Source: Pseudomonas marginalis
GTDB taxonomy: Bacteria; Pseudomonadota; Gammaproteobacteria; Pseudomonadales; Pseudomonadaceae
Reading direction: 5' to 3'
DNA length: 64,000 bases
Assembly (NCBI RefSeq): GCF_008692035.1
Contig: NZ_VTFG01000001.1
Location: 3,659,501 to 3,723,500, forward strand
Shown here: positions 11,009 to 19,671 of the stretch, piece after piece
Layout: each line of letters begins with the position of its first letter
Numbering within the stretch: position 1 is the stretch's first letter
Notes under the pieces: generated by a model
Databases searched by the model: none
Seen by the model: the letters and a program-made list of their open reading frames with translations, nothing else
Told to the model about the DNA's origin: nothing
Translations under genes and position numbers: made by a program

Positions 11009-11017
11009 TGTTATACT
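11009..11017 (+). promoter_or_regulatory. extended -10 promoter element for rhlE
   Basis: TG-T-TATACT is an extended -10 motif with no clear -35 partner. A start near 11024 would give rhlE an untranslated leader of about 200 nt, long and GC-rich; I see no other gene in the 221-bp gap. Confidence 0.5.
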
Positions 11018-11223
11018 CCGGCCTTTCCGCCAGGCTTACGCCCGGCCGCTGAGGTCCTGAAAAAGGCACCCAACCCCGCTACTGCGCAGCTTTCAGCCCG
11101 CGCGAGCCGGTGGAGTGCCCGCCAGACGCAGCAGGACCGGACGGGATTGCGCTCCCCTAAGCGCCATTCACGCCCGGCAAGATTATCCCTCTGGGCCAAG
11201 CCCTAACTAAAACAGGATTACTC

Positions 11224-13110
11224 ATGTCCTTTGCTTCCCTCGGTCTCTCCGAGGCTTTAGTCCGCGCCATCGAGGCAGCGGGCTATACCGAGCCTACTCC
11301 GGTGCAACAGCGGGCTATTCCCGCCGTGTTGCAAGGTCGCGACCTGATGGTTGCGGCTCAGACAGGTACGGGTAAAACCGGCGGCTTCGCCCTCCCGATT
11401 CTGGAGCGGTTGTTCCCCAACGGTCATCCGGACAAATCCCAGCGTCACGGCCCGCGCCAACCGCGCGTACTGGTCCTGACCCCTACCCGCGAACTCGCCG
11501 CCCAGGTGCACGACAGCTTCAAGCTGTATGCCCGCGACCTGAAGTTCGTCAGCGCCTGCATCTTCGGCGGCGTCGGCATGAACCCACAGGTTCAGGCCAT
11601 GTCCCGTGGTGTTGACGTGCTGGTGGCGTGCCCCGGTCGTTTGCTCGACCTGTGCGGCCAAGGCAGCGTTGATTTGTCCCACGTGGAAATCCTCGTGCTG
11701 GACGAAGCCGACCGCATGCTCGACATGGGCTTTGTCCATGACGTGAAGAAGGTCCTCGCCCGCCTGCCGGCCAAACGTCAGAACCTGCTGTTCTCGGCAA
11801 CGTTCTCCAACGACATCACCGCCCTGGCCGGCAAGCTGCTGCACAACCCGGAGCGCATCGAGGTCACGCCGCCGAACACCACGGTCGAGCGTATCGAGCA
11901 ACGCGTATTCCGCCTGGCCGCCAGCCACAAGCGTGCGCTGCTGGCCCACCTGATCACCGCCGGCGCGTGGGAACAGGTACTGGTGTTCACCCGCACCAAG
12001 CACGGCGCCAACCGCCTGGCCGAGTACCTGGACAAGCACGGCCTCACCGCCGTCGCCATCCACGGCAACAAGAGCCAGAACGCACGCACCAAGGCGCTGG
12101 CCGACTTCAAGGCCGGTGAAGTGCGCATCCTGGTGGCCACCGATATCGCCGCCCGTGGCCTGGACATCGACCAGTTGCCACACGTGGTCAACTTCGAGCT
12201 GCCAAACGTCGACGAAGACTACGTGCACCGTATCGGCCGTACCGGCCGTGCCGGTCGTTCGGGTGAAGCCATTTCCCTGGTTGCCCCGGACGAAGAGAAA
12301 CTGCTGAAAAGCATCGAACGCATGACCAAGCAGAAAATCGCCGATGGCGACCTGATGGGCTTCGATGCCAGCGCCGTTGAGGCCGAAAAGCCTGAAGTGC
12401 GCGAACGTCCGGACGTGCGCAACCCACGCAATCCACGCGGTCCGAAGGGCGATGGCCCGAACGGCGGCGGTGGTGGCGGGGGTCGTCGCGACAAGGGCAA
12501 GGACAAGGGCGGCAAGGAAAAAGCGCCAACCAACGGCCGTGGTGAACGCCCGGCCCGTGAGCAGAAGCCCCGTGAAGGCACCCCGGCCCGCGAACAGCGC
12601 CAGCCGAGCCAGCCCCCACGCGCCGCAGCCGACCGCGCCCCGGACGAATTCCTCGACGACGACGTGGATAACTTCGGTAACCGCGTGGACTACGTGCCCC
12701 AGGCCAAACCGGCCCAGGGCCGCGGCCGTCGTCCAGGTGCTCCGGCACAGGGCGCAGGCGCCGGCGCTCCACGTGGCGGCCAGCCCCAGGGCGGTCGTCA
12801 GAACGGCCCGCGCAACAGCAGCGGCGGCACGACCGGCACTCCACCGGCCAAGCGCAGCGGCCCGCGTAACGGTGCACCGCGTGACGGCCAGGCGCGTCGC
12901 GAAGATTCGCGCAGCAACAACCGCCGCCCGGCCCGTGACGACCAGCCGCGTTTGTCCGAGCCAGCCGTGCAGAACCCGCGCGGTGGCCCGGCGCCGAAGA
13001 TCATCCACAAGGAGTCGAAAGCCGACCGCTTCCCGACACCCGAGCAGTTGGATCAACTGCCAGGCCGTCCGCGTGGTGAAAAACCAGCATTGCTGACCCG
13101 CAACCGCTGA
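11224..13110 (+). CDS. rhlE: DEAD-box ATP-dependent RNA helicase RhlE
   Basis: A 628-residue RNA helicase. The core of about 380 residues carries the Q motif ([16 protein letters not shown]), Walker A AQTGTGKT (Lys51), [13 protein letters not shown] near residue 160 ([13 protein letters not shown]), SATFS, and the domain-2 motifs [11 protein letters not shown] and [13 protein letters not shown]. The remaining 250 residues are a low-complexity tail very rich in Gly, Arg, Pro, Lys and Gln, disordered and probably RNA-binding; it is longer than in the 454-residue E. coli enzyme. RhlE remodels RNA in ribosome assembly and RNA decay and often matters in the cold. A strong terminator follows. Confidence 0.92.
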   Translation: MSFASLGLSEALVRAIEAAGYTEPTPVQQRAIPAVLQGRDLMVAAQTGTGKTGGFALPILERLFPNGHPDKSQRHGPRQPRVLVLTPTRELAAQVHDSFKLYARDLKFVSACIFGGVGMNPQVQAMSRGVDVLVACPGRLLDLCGQGSVDLSHVEILVLDEADRMLDMGFVHDVKKVLARLPAKRQNLLFSATFSNDITALAGKLLHNPERIEVTPPNTTVERIEQRVFRLAASHKRALLAHLITAGAWEQVLVFTRTKHGANRLAEYLDKHGLTAVAIHGNKSQNARTKALADFKAGEVRILVATDIAARGLDIDQLPHVVNFELPNVDEDYVHRIGRTGRAGRSGEAISLVAPDEEKLLKSIERMTKQKIADGDLMGFDASAVEAEKPEVRERPDVRNPRNPRGPKGDGPNGGGGGGGRRDKGKDKGGKEKAPTNGRGERPAREQKPREGTPAREQRQPSQPPRAAADRAPDEFLDDDVDNFGNRVDYVPQAKPAQGRGRRPGAPAQGAGAGAPRGGQPQGGRQNGPRNSSGGTTGTPPAKRSGPRNGAPRDGQARREDSRSNNRRPARDDQPRLSEPAVQNPRGGPAPKIIHKESKADRFPTPEQLDQLPGRPRGEKPALLTRNR

Positions 13111-13125
13111 GTTTCAAAGCGCCAT

Positions 13126-13163
13126 GAAAAATGCCTCGCATCGAAAGATGCGGGGCATTTTTT
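13126..13163 (+). terminator. intrinsic terminator after rhlE
   Basis: A 12-bp stem (ATGCCTCGCATC with GATGCGGGGCAT, one wobble) closed by a GAAA tetraloop is flanked by an A-tract and six T residues, 16 bp after the rhlE stop. Confidence 0.92.
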
Positions 13164-13190
13164 ATCTCCTCCCCACACGTTCCCTGGGAT

Positions 13191-13244
13191 GAGCGAACTG
13201 GTTGTGGTGAGCGAGCTTGCTGTGGTGAGCGAGCTTGCTCGCGC
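13191..13244. repeat. three tandem 18-bp units of a REP arm
   Basis: GAGCGAACTGGTTGTGGT, GAGCGAGCTTGCTGTGGT and GAGCGAGCTTGCTCGCGC follow each other head to tail. The last unit is the left arm of the inverted repeat at 13225-13349; the first is diverged. Confidence 0.75.
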
Positions 13245-13349
13245 TGGGCTGCGCAGCAGCCCCAACACCTGTCACCGTGTTCTGCCAGAAGAATCATGGT
13301 GTATCTGATTAGGGCCGCTTCGCGCCCCAGCGCGAGCAAGCTCGCTCAC
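13225..13349. repeat. REPIN-like inverted repeat (GAGCGAGCTTGCTCGC family)
   Basis: A 24-bp left arm (13225-13248) and an exactly complementary right arm (13326-13349) flank 77 bp. Each arm itself holds the palindrome GCGAGCTTGCTCGC. With the two terminators this accounts for the whole 303-bp gap between rhlE and yceI; no gene was seen in it. Confidence 0.8.
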
Positions 13350-13366
13350 TACAGGAAATACAGGCC

Positions 13367-13398
13367 AAAAAAAACCGGATCCTGAGATCCGGTTTTTT
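13367..13398. terminator. bidirectional intrinsic terminator between rhlE and yceI
   Basis: CCGGATC and GATCCGG pair around CTGA, with eight A residues on one side and six T residues on the other. It can end the yceI transcript on the minus strand and any read-through from rhlE. Confidence 0.9.
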
Positions 13399-13413
13399 GT
13401 GTGCGGACAGAAA

Positions 13414-13992
13414 TTACTTCTGCTTGACGCCTTCCAGCGAGATGTCCAGGTCGACAGTCTGGGAAGTCGGGCCAGGGCCCTTGATGCCGAAGTCGTTCAG
13501 GTTCAGCGTGGTCTTGGCGTTGAAGCCGGCACGTTCGCCGCCCCATGGATCCTTGCCTTCACCGTTGAACGTGGCCTTGAAGGTCACAGGCTTGGTCACG
13601 CCGTGGAAGGTCAGGTCGCCGGTCACATCAGCGGTTTTCTCGCCGGTGGATTTAACCGCAGTGGAGACGAACTTGGCATCGGCGAACTTGCCGACATCCA
13701 GGAAGTCCTTGCTGGCGATGTGCTTGTCACGTTCGGCGTGGTTGGACCACAGGCTGGCGGTTTTCACGTCGACCGCGATTTTGCTGGCTTCAGGCTTGGC
13801 GGCATCCCAGCTGAACGTACCATCCCAGTCCTTGAAGGTACCGTGGATGTAGCTGTAGCCCAGGTGGCTGATTTTCCAGTCGATGAAGGCGTGCTGGCCT
13901 TCCTTGTCGATCTTGTAGTCGGCAGCCATCACCTGACCTGCAGACAGCAGCGCTGTACCGATTGCCAGAGCGGCGAGGGTCTTTTTCAACAT
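13414..13992 (-). CDS. yceI: YceI family periplasmic lipid-binding protein
   Basis: A 192-residue secreted protein of the YceI lipocalin-like family, which binds isoprenoid-type lipids in a beta barrel. The ATG at 13992 ([19 protein letters not shown]) begins a clear signal peptide cleaved after VMAADYK and has AAGGAA upstream; an open extension of 11 codons is rejected. Mature sequence shows [16 protein letters not shown], the repeated FDVKTASL-like strands, and the C-terminal [18 protein letters not shown], all typical. It is the second gene of a two-gene unit with cytochrome b561, an arrangement common in Gammaproteobacteria and suggesting a quinone or lipid partner. Confidence 0.92.
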   Translation of the reverse strand: MLKKTLAALAIGTALLSAGQVMAADYKIDKEGQHAFIDWKISHLGYSYIHGTFKDWDGTFSWDAAKPEASKIAVDVKTASLWSNHAERDKHIASKDFLDVGKFADAKFVSTAVKSTGEKTADVTGDLTFHGVTKPVTFKATFNGEGKDPWGGERAGFNAKTTLNLNDFGIKGPGPTSQTVDLDISLEGVKQK

Positions 13993-14024
13993 GCTTTCTA
14001 TTCCTTGTGAGTCGAGGTTGAACA

Positions 14025-14576
14025 TCAGGCTTTGCGCCCCAGCATTCGCGTGAGGGTCGCATCACGATCGATAAAGTGGTGTTTCAACGCAGCCACGCCG
14101 TGCAGGCCGGCGAAGACTACCAACACCCAGGCGAGGTACAGGTGCACCACGCCGGCTGTGTCTGCCTGGTCCGGTAGACCGGAAACCACGGCAGGAATTT
14201 CGAACAGGCCAAACACCGGGATACCGACACCGTCTGCGGTGGAAATCAGGTAACCGGCGATCATCACGGCAAACAGCCCGAGATAAAGGAACGCGTGGCC
14301 AAACGCGGCACCGATACGGGTCAAGCGGCTGTAACTGGCCAGCGGCGGAGGCGGCGGGCTGATCAGGCGCCAGACAATACGCACCAGCATGATGGCGAAC
14401 AGCGTGATGCCGATGCTCTTGTGCAGGTCCGGTGCGTCCTTGCGCCAGGCGCTGTAGTAGTCCAGACCCACCATCCACAAGCCCAGGGCGAACAGGCCGA
14501 ACACCACCAGGGCCACGCCCCAGTGCAAAACCATACTGACCCAGCCATAACGGGCCGGTGAGTTACGTAGCTGCAT
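14025..14576 (-). CDS. cytochrome b561
   Basis: A 183-residue inner-membrane diheme b-type cytochrome. Four hydrophobic helices are visible, with histidines at the expected membrane positions ([13 protein letters not shown] in helix 1, [20 protein letters not shown] in helix 2, and [22 protein letters not shown], here written as two parts, in helix 4). [11 protein letters not shown] is the family opening. Members pass electrons to or from quinone; the coupled yceI gene 32 bp downstream encodes a candidate periplasmic partner. The C-terminus is short and basic. Confidence 0.9.
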   Translation of the reverse strand: MQLRNSPARYGWVSMVLHWGVALVVFGLFALGLWMVGLDYYSAWRKDAPDLHKSIGITLFAIMLVRIVWRLISPPPPPLASYSRLTRIGAAFGHAFLYLGLFAVMIAGYLISTADGVGIPVFGLFEIPAVVSGLPDQADTAGVVHLYLAWVLVVFAGLHGVAALKHHFIDRDATLTRMLGRKA

Positions 14577-14849
14577 GTACTTAATCCCGTAAGAGCTGCG
14601 CCCAAGACTAGCGATTTACCTATCGAATTAAAGCGGAAAATTTCGCTTTGAAATATCGAGAAATATGATCTTGAGGGTATGAACAGTAAATTAACCAAGG
14701 ATTAAGGACTATCCAGAAGAAACGTGACAGTCCGTCCTGTGTTTACTGCCAATTCATGCGTTATGGGTTGTGACACCGCCGCCCATTGCATAGGCTTGCG
14801 CGATTGTTTTACCTGCGCCGCTCGCAGGACCGCTTCGAGGAGATCACCG

Positions 14850-16256
14850 ATGGGCTTGAACAACCAGTGGATGCAACGCGACCTCGCGGTGCTGTGGCAT
14901 CCCTGCACCCAGATGAAAGACCACCAGCAACTGCCGCTGATCCCGATCAAGCGCGGTGAAGGCGTCTGGCTGGAAGACTTCGAAGGCAAGCGCTACCTCG
15001 ACGCCGTCAGCTCCTGGTGGGTCAACGTCTTCGGCCACGCCAACCCGCGCATCAACCAGCGCATCAAGGACCAGGTCGACCAGCTGGAACACGTGATCCT
15101 CGCCGGTTTCAGCCACCAGCCGGTGATCGAGCTGTCCGAGCGCCTGATCAAGATGACCCCCGAGGGCCTGACCCGCTGCTTCTATGCCGATAACGGTTCG
15201 TCGTGCATTGAAGTCGCGCTGAAGATGAGCTTTCACTATTGGCTCAACCGTGGCCTGCCAAACAAAAAACGCTTCGTCACCCTGACCAACAGCTACCACG
15301 GCGAAACCATCGCCGCGATGTCGGTGGGCGACGTGCCGCTGTTTACCGAGACCTACAAGGCGCTGCTGCTGGACACCCTCAAGGTGCCGAGCCCGGATTG
15401 CTACCTGCGCCCCGAGGGCATGAGCTGGGAAGAACACTCGCGCACGATGTTCCTGGCCATGGAACAGACCCTGGCCGAGCACCACGACACCGTCGCCGCC
15501 GTGATCGTCGAGCCGCTGATCCAGGGCGCCGGCGGCATGCGCATGTACCACCCGGTGTACCTCAAGCTGCTGCGCGAGGCCTGCGACCGCTATGGCGTGC
15601 ACCTGATCCACGATGAAATCGCCGTGGGCTTCGGCCGCACCGGGACCCTGTTCGCCTGTGAACAGGCCGGCATCCGCCCGGACTTCCTGTGTTTGTCCAA
15701 GGCCCTGACCGGCGGCTACCTGCCGTTGGCCGCCGTGGTCACCACCGATGACGTCTACGACGCGTTCTACGACGACTACCCGACCCTGCGCGCCTTCCTG
15801 CACTCCCACAGCTACACCGGCAACCCGCTGGCGTGTGCGGCGGCCCTGGCGACCCTGGATATTTTCGAAGAAGACAACGTCATCGAAAACAACAAGGCCC
15901 TGGCCCGGCGCATGGCCACGGCAACGGCTCATCTGGTCGACCATCCGCATGTCTCGGAAGTACGCCAGACCGGCATGGTGCTAGCCATCGAGATGGTCCA
16001 GGACAAGGCCACCAAGACCGCTTACCCGTGGCAGGAGCGCCGTGGTCTCAAGGTGTTCGAACACGCCCTGGAACGCGGTGCGTTGTTGCGGCCGTTGGGC
16101 AGCGTGGTGTATTTCCTCCCGCCCTATGTGATTACACCGGAGCAGATCGACTTCCTCGCCGAAGTCGCCAGCGAAGGCATCGATATCGCCACCAACAGTA
16201 AAGTCAGCGTGGCGGTGCCGAAGGATTTCCACCCTGGTTTCCGCGATCCGGGTTGA
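14850..16256 (+). CDS. bioA: adenosylmethionine-8-amino-7-oxononanoate aminotransferase
   Basis: A 468-residue PLP enzyme of biotin synthesis that transfers the amino group of S-adenosylmethionine to KAPA, giving DAPA. The frame runs 42 codons further upstream, but the ATG at 14850 is preceded by GAGGAG at good spacing and begins the conserved MxLNNQWMQRDLAVLWHPCTQ opening. SSWWVNVFGHANP, FYADNGSSCIEVALK, DEIAVGFGRTGTLFACE and the PLP-lysine motif CLSKALTGGYLPLA (near residue 284) are all present. It is separated from the other bio genes. rsmE follows 37 bp later and may be co-transcribed. Confidence 0.96.
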   Translation: MGLNNQWMQRDLAVLWHPCTQMKDHQQLPLIPIKRGEGVWLEDFEGKRYLDAVSSWWVNVFGHANPRINQRIKDQVDQLEHVILAGFSHQPVIELSERLIKMTPEGLTRCFYADNGSSCIEVALKMSFHYWLNRGLPNKKRFVTLTNSYHGETIAAMSVGDVPLFTETYKALLLDTLKVPSPDCYLRPEGMSWEEHSRTMFLAMEQTLAEHHDTVAAVIVEPLIQGAGGMRMYHPVYLKLLREACDRYGVHLIHDEIAVGFGRTGTLFACEQAGIRPDFLCLSKALTGGYLPLAAVVTTDDVYDAFYDDYPTLRAFLHSHSYTGNPLACAAALATLDIFEEDNVIENNKALARRMATATAHLVDHPHVSEVRQTGMVLAIEMVQDKATKTAYPWQERRGLKVFEHALERGALLRPLGSVVYFLPPYVITPEQIDFLAEVASEGIDIATNSKVSVAVPKDFHPGFRDPG

Positions 16257-16293
16257 TTGCCGGCACACCTACACCTTTTTCCAGAGAACCGAC

Positions 16294-17013
16294 ATGAGAC
16301 TGTCCCGCTTTTTCACCGACACCCCGCTGAGCCTCGGCGATCACGAACTGCCCGAAGCCCAGGCGCACTACATCAGCCGCGTGCTGCGCATGGGCGAAGG
16401 TGACGCCGTGCAATTGTTTGACGGCTCCGGCCAGGAATTCCTGGGCAGCCTGCTGGAAGTCGGGAAGAAACGCGTCACCGTGCAACTGACGGAAAGCTTC
16501 GCCGGCCAGGCCGAATCGCCGCTGCACATCCACCTCGGCCAGGGCCTGTCCCGGGGCGAGCGCATGGATTGGGCGATCCAGAAAGCCACCGAACTGGGTG
16601 TCAACGCCATCACGCCGATCTTCAGCGACCGCTGCGAAGTGCGTCTGAAGGACGAACGCGCCGACAAACGCCTGCTGCACTGGCGCCAGGTGGCGATCAG
16701 CGCGTGCGAGCAGTGCGGGCGTTCGACGGTACCGGTGATTCACCCGCCGTTGCTGCTGGCGGACTGGTTGAAGCAGGTCGAGGCGGACCTGAAACTGGTG
16801 CTGCACCCGGTGGCCGAGCCGCTGGTCAGCCATGCCAAACCTGCGAGCCTGGCGTTTCTGATCGGCCCGGAGGGCGGGCTGACCGACAACGAAGTCGACA
16901 CCGCCCAAGGCGCTGGCTTCCACGCCGCCCGCCTCGGCCCGCGCGTGTTGCGCACCGAGACTGCGCCCGTCGTCGCGTTGGCGGTTGCCCAACAACTCTG
17001 GGGCGACTTCTAA
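16294..17013 (+). CDS. rsmE: 16S rRNA (uracil1498-N3)-methyltransferase
   Basis: A 239-residue SPOUT-fold methyltransferase that methylates U1498 of 16S rRNA using S-adenosylmethionine. The N-terminal PUA-like domain (HYISRVLRMGEGDAVQLFDG) is followed by the knotted domain with FLIGPEGGLTDNEVD and the C-terminal LGPRVLRTETAPVVAL, the SAM-binding knot. Length is the usual one. In P. aeruginosa a homologue also sits beside the dgu genes, which supports the synteny used below. Confidence 0.95.
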   Translation: MRLSRFFTDTPLSLGDHELPEAQAHYISRVLRMGEGDAVQLFDGSGQEFLGSLLEVGKKRVTVQLTESFAGQAESPLHIHLGQGLSRGERMDWAIQKATELGVNAITPIFSDRCEVRLKDERADKRLLHWRQVAISACEQCGRSTVPVIHPPLLLADWLKQVEADLKLVLHPVAEPLVSHAKPASLAFLIGPEGGLTDNEVDTAQGAGFHAARLGPRVLRTETAPVVALAVAQQLWGDF

Positions 17014-17025
17014 ATGTGGGAGGGG
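17014..17025. repeat. truncated REP arm after rsmE
   Basis: ATGTGGGAGGGG, immediately after the rsmE stop, matches the first 12 bases of the REP arm seen complete elsewhere; no matching second arm follows. Confidence 0.55.
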
Positions 17026-17028
17026 TGA

Positions 17029-17928
17029 TCAGTCCACCGGATCGCTGATCGGCTTGGCAATGATCGCCTTCAACTCACTGGTCATCGGGAATTCCAGGTT
17101 CAAGCCCTTGGGCGGAATCGGCTGTTCAAACCAGCGCTGGTAAATCCCGTTGATCTCCCCCGAACGGTAAAGGTCGCCGAGGGTCTCGTTGACCACCGCA
17201 AGAAACTGCGGGTCATCCTTGCGCACCATGCAGCTGTAGATCTCCCGCGACTGCTCCTCGCCCACCACCACCCAGTTGTGTGGGTCCTTGGCCTTGGCAC
17301 GTTCGCCGTAGAGCAATGCATCGTCCATATAGAACGCGGCCGCGCGGCCCGTCTCGAGCATCTTGAACGCCTCGCCGTGGTCCTTGGCGCTGATCACGAA
17401 CATATTGCTCTTATGCTCGGCGTTGTAGCTCTTTAGAAAACGCTCGTTGGTGGTGCCGGCGGTAGTCACCACGTTCTTGCCCGCCAGGTCGGCGAAGCCC
17501 TTGATGCCGCTGTCCTTAGCCGTCAGCAACTGGCCTTTCACGTAAATAAACCCGTAGGAAAATGCCACCTGTTTCTGCCGCTCGGCCGTGACTCCGGTGG
17601 AGCCGCACTCCAGGTCGACGGTGCCGTTCTGCACCAGCGGAATCCGCGTTTGAGAGGTCACCAGGTTGTACTTCACCTTCAGGTCAGCCACCCCGGTTTT
17701 CTGCTGGATACGCTCGACGATCTTGCTGGCCAGGTCCACCGAATAGCCCATCGGCTTACCGGTGTGATCCCCCACGTAGGAAAACGGCACCGACGCATCG
17801 CGATAGCCCAGGGTGATGGACTGGGTGCTGGCGATCTTGCCCAGCGTACCGTCCAGCGGCGCCTGGTTGGCATGGGCGTGTACTCCCAGCAAAAGGCCGA
17901 TGCAGCCGGTCAACAGGATTTTTTTCAT
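17029..17928 (-). CDS. dguC: periplasmic amino-acid-binding protein of the D-glutamate operon
   Basis: A 299-residue periplasmic binding protein. The ATG at 17928 (MKKILLTGCIGLLLGVHAHA) starts a signal peptide; an upstream in-frame ATG adds a non-conserved basic stretch. The mature part resembles glutamate/aspartate binding proteins: ITLGYRDASVPFSYV, GYSVDLASKIVERIQ, and VDLECGSTGVTAERQKQVAFS are characteristic, as are VVTTAGTTNERFL and AAAFYMDDALLYG. It is the third gene of dguA-dguB-dguC, 25 bp after dguB. In P. aeruginosa the corresponding protein belongs to the locus for D-Glu and D-Gln use; no permease is encoded here. Confidence 0.85.
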   Translation of the reverse strand: MKKILLTGCIGLLLGVHAHANQAPLDGTLGKIASTQSITLGYRDASVPFSYVGDHTGKPMGYSVDLASKIVERIQQKTGVADLKVKYNLVTSQTRIPLVQNGTVDLECGSTGVTAERQKQVAFSYGFIYVKGQLLTAKDSGIKGFADLAGKNVVTTAGTTNERFLKSYNAEHKSNMFVISAKDHGEAFKMLETGRAAAFYMDDALLYGERAKAKDPHNWVVVGEEQSREIYSCMVRKDDPQFLAVVNETLGDLYRSGEINGIYQRWFEQPIPPKGLNLEFPMTSELKAIIAKPISDPVD

Positions 17929-17953
17929 TGTTATTCTCCGTTGGTTTTTGACG

Positions 17954-18304
17954 TTATTTTCGTACCGCAATCACGCTGATTTCCACCAGCACGCTCGGCC
18001 GCGCCAGCTCCGCCTGCAGGGTGGTGCGCGTAGGCGCCATCCCGGGCGATAGCCAGGCGGCCCATACCTCATTCATCGGCGCGAAACCGCTGCCGATGTC
18101 TTTCAAGTAAATGGTCGCATTGAGCAAATGATCCTTGTCACTGCCGGCCTGGGCCAGCAGCGCATCGATCCTGGCCAGCACTTCGCGGGTCTGCGTCGCC
18201 ACATCCTGGCCTTCGCCGGGCACCTGGCCCGAAAGGAATACCAGATCCTTGAACGTAACGGCGCCGGACAGTCGGTCGTTGCTGCTGATTCGGTTGATGG
18301 TCAT
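17954..18304 (-). CDS. dguB: RidA family enamine/imine deaminase
   Basis: A 116-residue RidA/YjgF-type protein, a trimer that hydrolyses reactive imines or enamines. Conserved pieces are FLSGQVPGEGQ, the LNATIYLKDIGSGFAPMNEV helix-strand region, and PTRTTLQAELARPSVLVEI, which holds the substrate-binding arginine. Beside an amino-acid dehydrogenase its job is most simply to speed hydrolysis of the imino acid that the dehydrogenase releases. It begins 10 bp after dguA and is in the same operon. Confidence 0.9.
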   Translation of the reverse strand: MTINRISSNDRLSGAVTFKDLVFLSGQVPGEGQDVATQTREVLARIDALLAQAGSDKDHLLNATIYLKDIGSGFAPMNEVWAAWLSPGMAPTRTTLQAELARPSVLVEISVIAVRK

Positions 18305-18314
18305 GGGTCAATCC

Positions 18315-19562
18315 TCACGCGGCGCGGGGCGCCAGGCCCTGCATATCTATGGAAGGTAGGTGGTGGCCGATCAGCTCGGCCAGCAATTGGCCGCTGCCGC
18401 ATGCCAGGGTAAAGCCGAGGGCGCCGTGGCCCAGGTTCAGCCACAGGTTGCGATACACGCTGGGGCCAATCAGCGGCACACCGGTCGGGGTGGCGGGACG
18501 CATACCGGCCCATTCCACAGCATTGGCATAGTCGCCAGCCGTAGGAAATGTCTCGACCGCCTGGCGTTTCATCAGCGCCAGGCGCTTGGGCTCAAGGCTG
18601 GCGTCAAAGCCGACGATATCCACCATGGCCGCCACCCGCAGCTGTTCGCCGATACGCGCGTAGACCATCTTGCGGTCGTAGTCGGTGATGCTCACATTCG
18701 GCGCCTGATGCTGTGCGCCAATCGGCACGCTGAGGCTATAGCCCTTGAGTGGATACAGTGGCAGTGACACGCCGGGCAATGCCAACTCGGCGCTGCGATG
18801 GCCGGCCGCCAGCACCAGGTGTTCCACCGGCATCACTTCGTCGCCCAGCTCGATGGCTTGCACCGCGCCGTCGGCATGGCGAATCCTGGTGACCTTGCGC
18901 CCCAGCAGAAAGGTGCAGCGCCCCGACGCTTCAAGGCGTGCCGCCAGTTGTTGGCAGAAGGCATGACAGTTCGCCACTTCTTCATTGGGCGTATAGATAC
19001 CACCGACAAACTCACCCGCCACCTGCGCCAGCGCCGGCTCCAGCCGCGCACAATCCAGCGCCGACAGCACCTGTTGTTGCAGGATGTCGGTGACCTTGCT
19101 GCGCGCACGCTCAAAGGTATCGGCATTGCGAAAGGTCACCAGCTTGCCGTTACGCCGCCAATTGAACGTGTCCAGGCGATCGTCGACGCGCCATTGCTGC
19201 AAGGTGTTTTGGCTCAGGCTCGCCAGGCGCAGCAAGTGCGCGGCGTTGCGCTTGTTCACCGAGCCACGGCAGGCGCAGATGAACGCGGCCATCCAGCGCC
19301 ATTGTCGGGGATCCAGGCGTGGGCGCAGCTTCAGTGGCGAGTCACCGCGCAGCAACCAGCCAATCGCCTGTAGCGGCACTCCCGCATCCGCCAGCGGTGC
19401 GACGTAGCGGTAGGACAATTGCCCGCCATTGGCGAAGCTGGTTTCGCTGCCCACGGTGTCACGCGCGTCGATCACCGTCACTTCATGACCTGCACGTACC
19501 AACGCGTAGGCACTCGCCAGGCCGATAACGCCTCCACCAATGATGCAAACCTGCCTGGCCAT
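18315..19562 (-). CDS. dguA: D-amino-acid (D-glutamate) dehydrogenase, DadA-like
   Basis: A 415-residue FAD-dependent oxidoreductase of the DadA type. The N-terminus carries the FAD-binding motif CIIGGGVIGLASAYALV followed by the acidic end of the second strand (VTVIDARD), and the middle contains ETSFANGGQLSYRYVAPLAD as in D-amino-acid dehydrogenases. WAGMRPATPTGVPLIGPS and LNLGHGALGFTLACGSGQL near the C-terminus are the flavin-contacting motifs. Electrons probably pass to the respiratory chain. Gene order with ridA, a glutamate-type binding protein and a divergent regulator equals dguRABC of P. aeruginosa, so D-Glu/D-Gln is the best substrate guess, by synteny. Confidence 0.85.
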   Translation of the reverse strand: MARQVCIIGGGVIGLASAYALVRAGHEVTVIDARDTVGSETSFANGGQLSYRYVAPLADAGVPLQAIGWLLRGDSPLKLRPRLDPRQWRWMAAFICACRGSVNKRNAAHLLRLASLSQNTLQQWRVDDRLDTFNWRRNGKLVTFRNADTFERARSKVTDILQQQVLSALDCARLEPALAQVAGEFVGGIYTPNEEVANCHAFCQQLAARLEASGRCTFLLGRKVTRIRHADGAVQAIELGDEVMPVEHLVLAAGHRSAELALPGVSLPLYPLKGYSLSVPIGAQHQAPNVSITDYDRKMVYARIGEQLRVAAMVDIVGFDASLEPKRLALMKRQAVETFPTAGDYANAVEWAGMRPATPTGVPLIGPSVYRNLWLNLGHGALGFTLACGSGQLLAELIGHHLPSIDMQGLAPRAA

Positions 19563-19647
19563 TCAACACCCCCAGCCCTTGATCCAAGAAAGCCCCAGGG
19601 TAGGTGCAGGTGACAGGCCGCCGACAATGAATAAAGATGGGGCACCT

Positions 19648-19662
19648 ATAAACAAAGGTTAT
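19648..19662. promoter_or_regulatory. candidate regulator-binding site between dguA and dguR
   Basis: ATAAACAAAGGTTAT is an interrupted palindrome (ATAA...TTAT) of LysR T-N11-A type within the 109-bp divergent gap, close to the dguR start. It could serve autoregulation and dguA activation; this is inference from position and symmetry. Confidence 0.4.
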
Positions 19663-19671
19663 GGACCTGCC

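Noticed and set aside
11257..13056. A 599-codon minus-strand frame opposite rhlE
   Set aside because: Low-complexity Val/Ala/Gly product that mirrors rhlE codons; no start signal and no domain.
13191..13349. Regular short repeats considered as a CRISPR array
   Set aside because: Units are directly adjacent without spacers, only three exist, and they match the arm of a palindromic REP.
14724..14849. Upstream extension of bioA with several cysteines
   Set aside because: Not part of the BioA family and the downstream ATG at 14850 has a strong ribosome-binding site.
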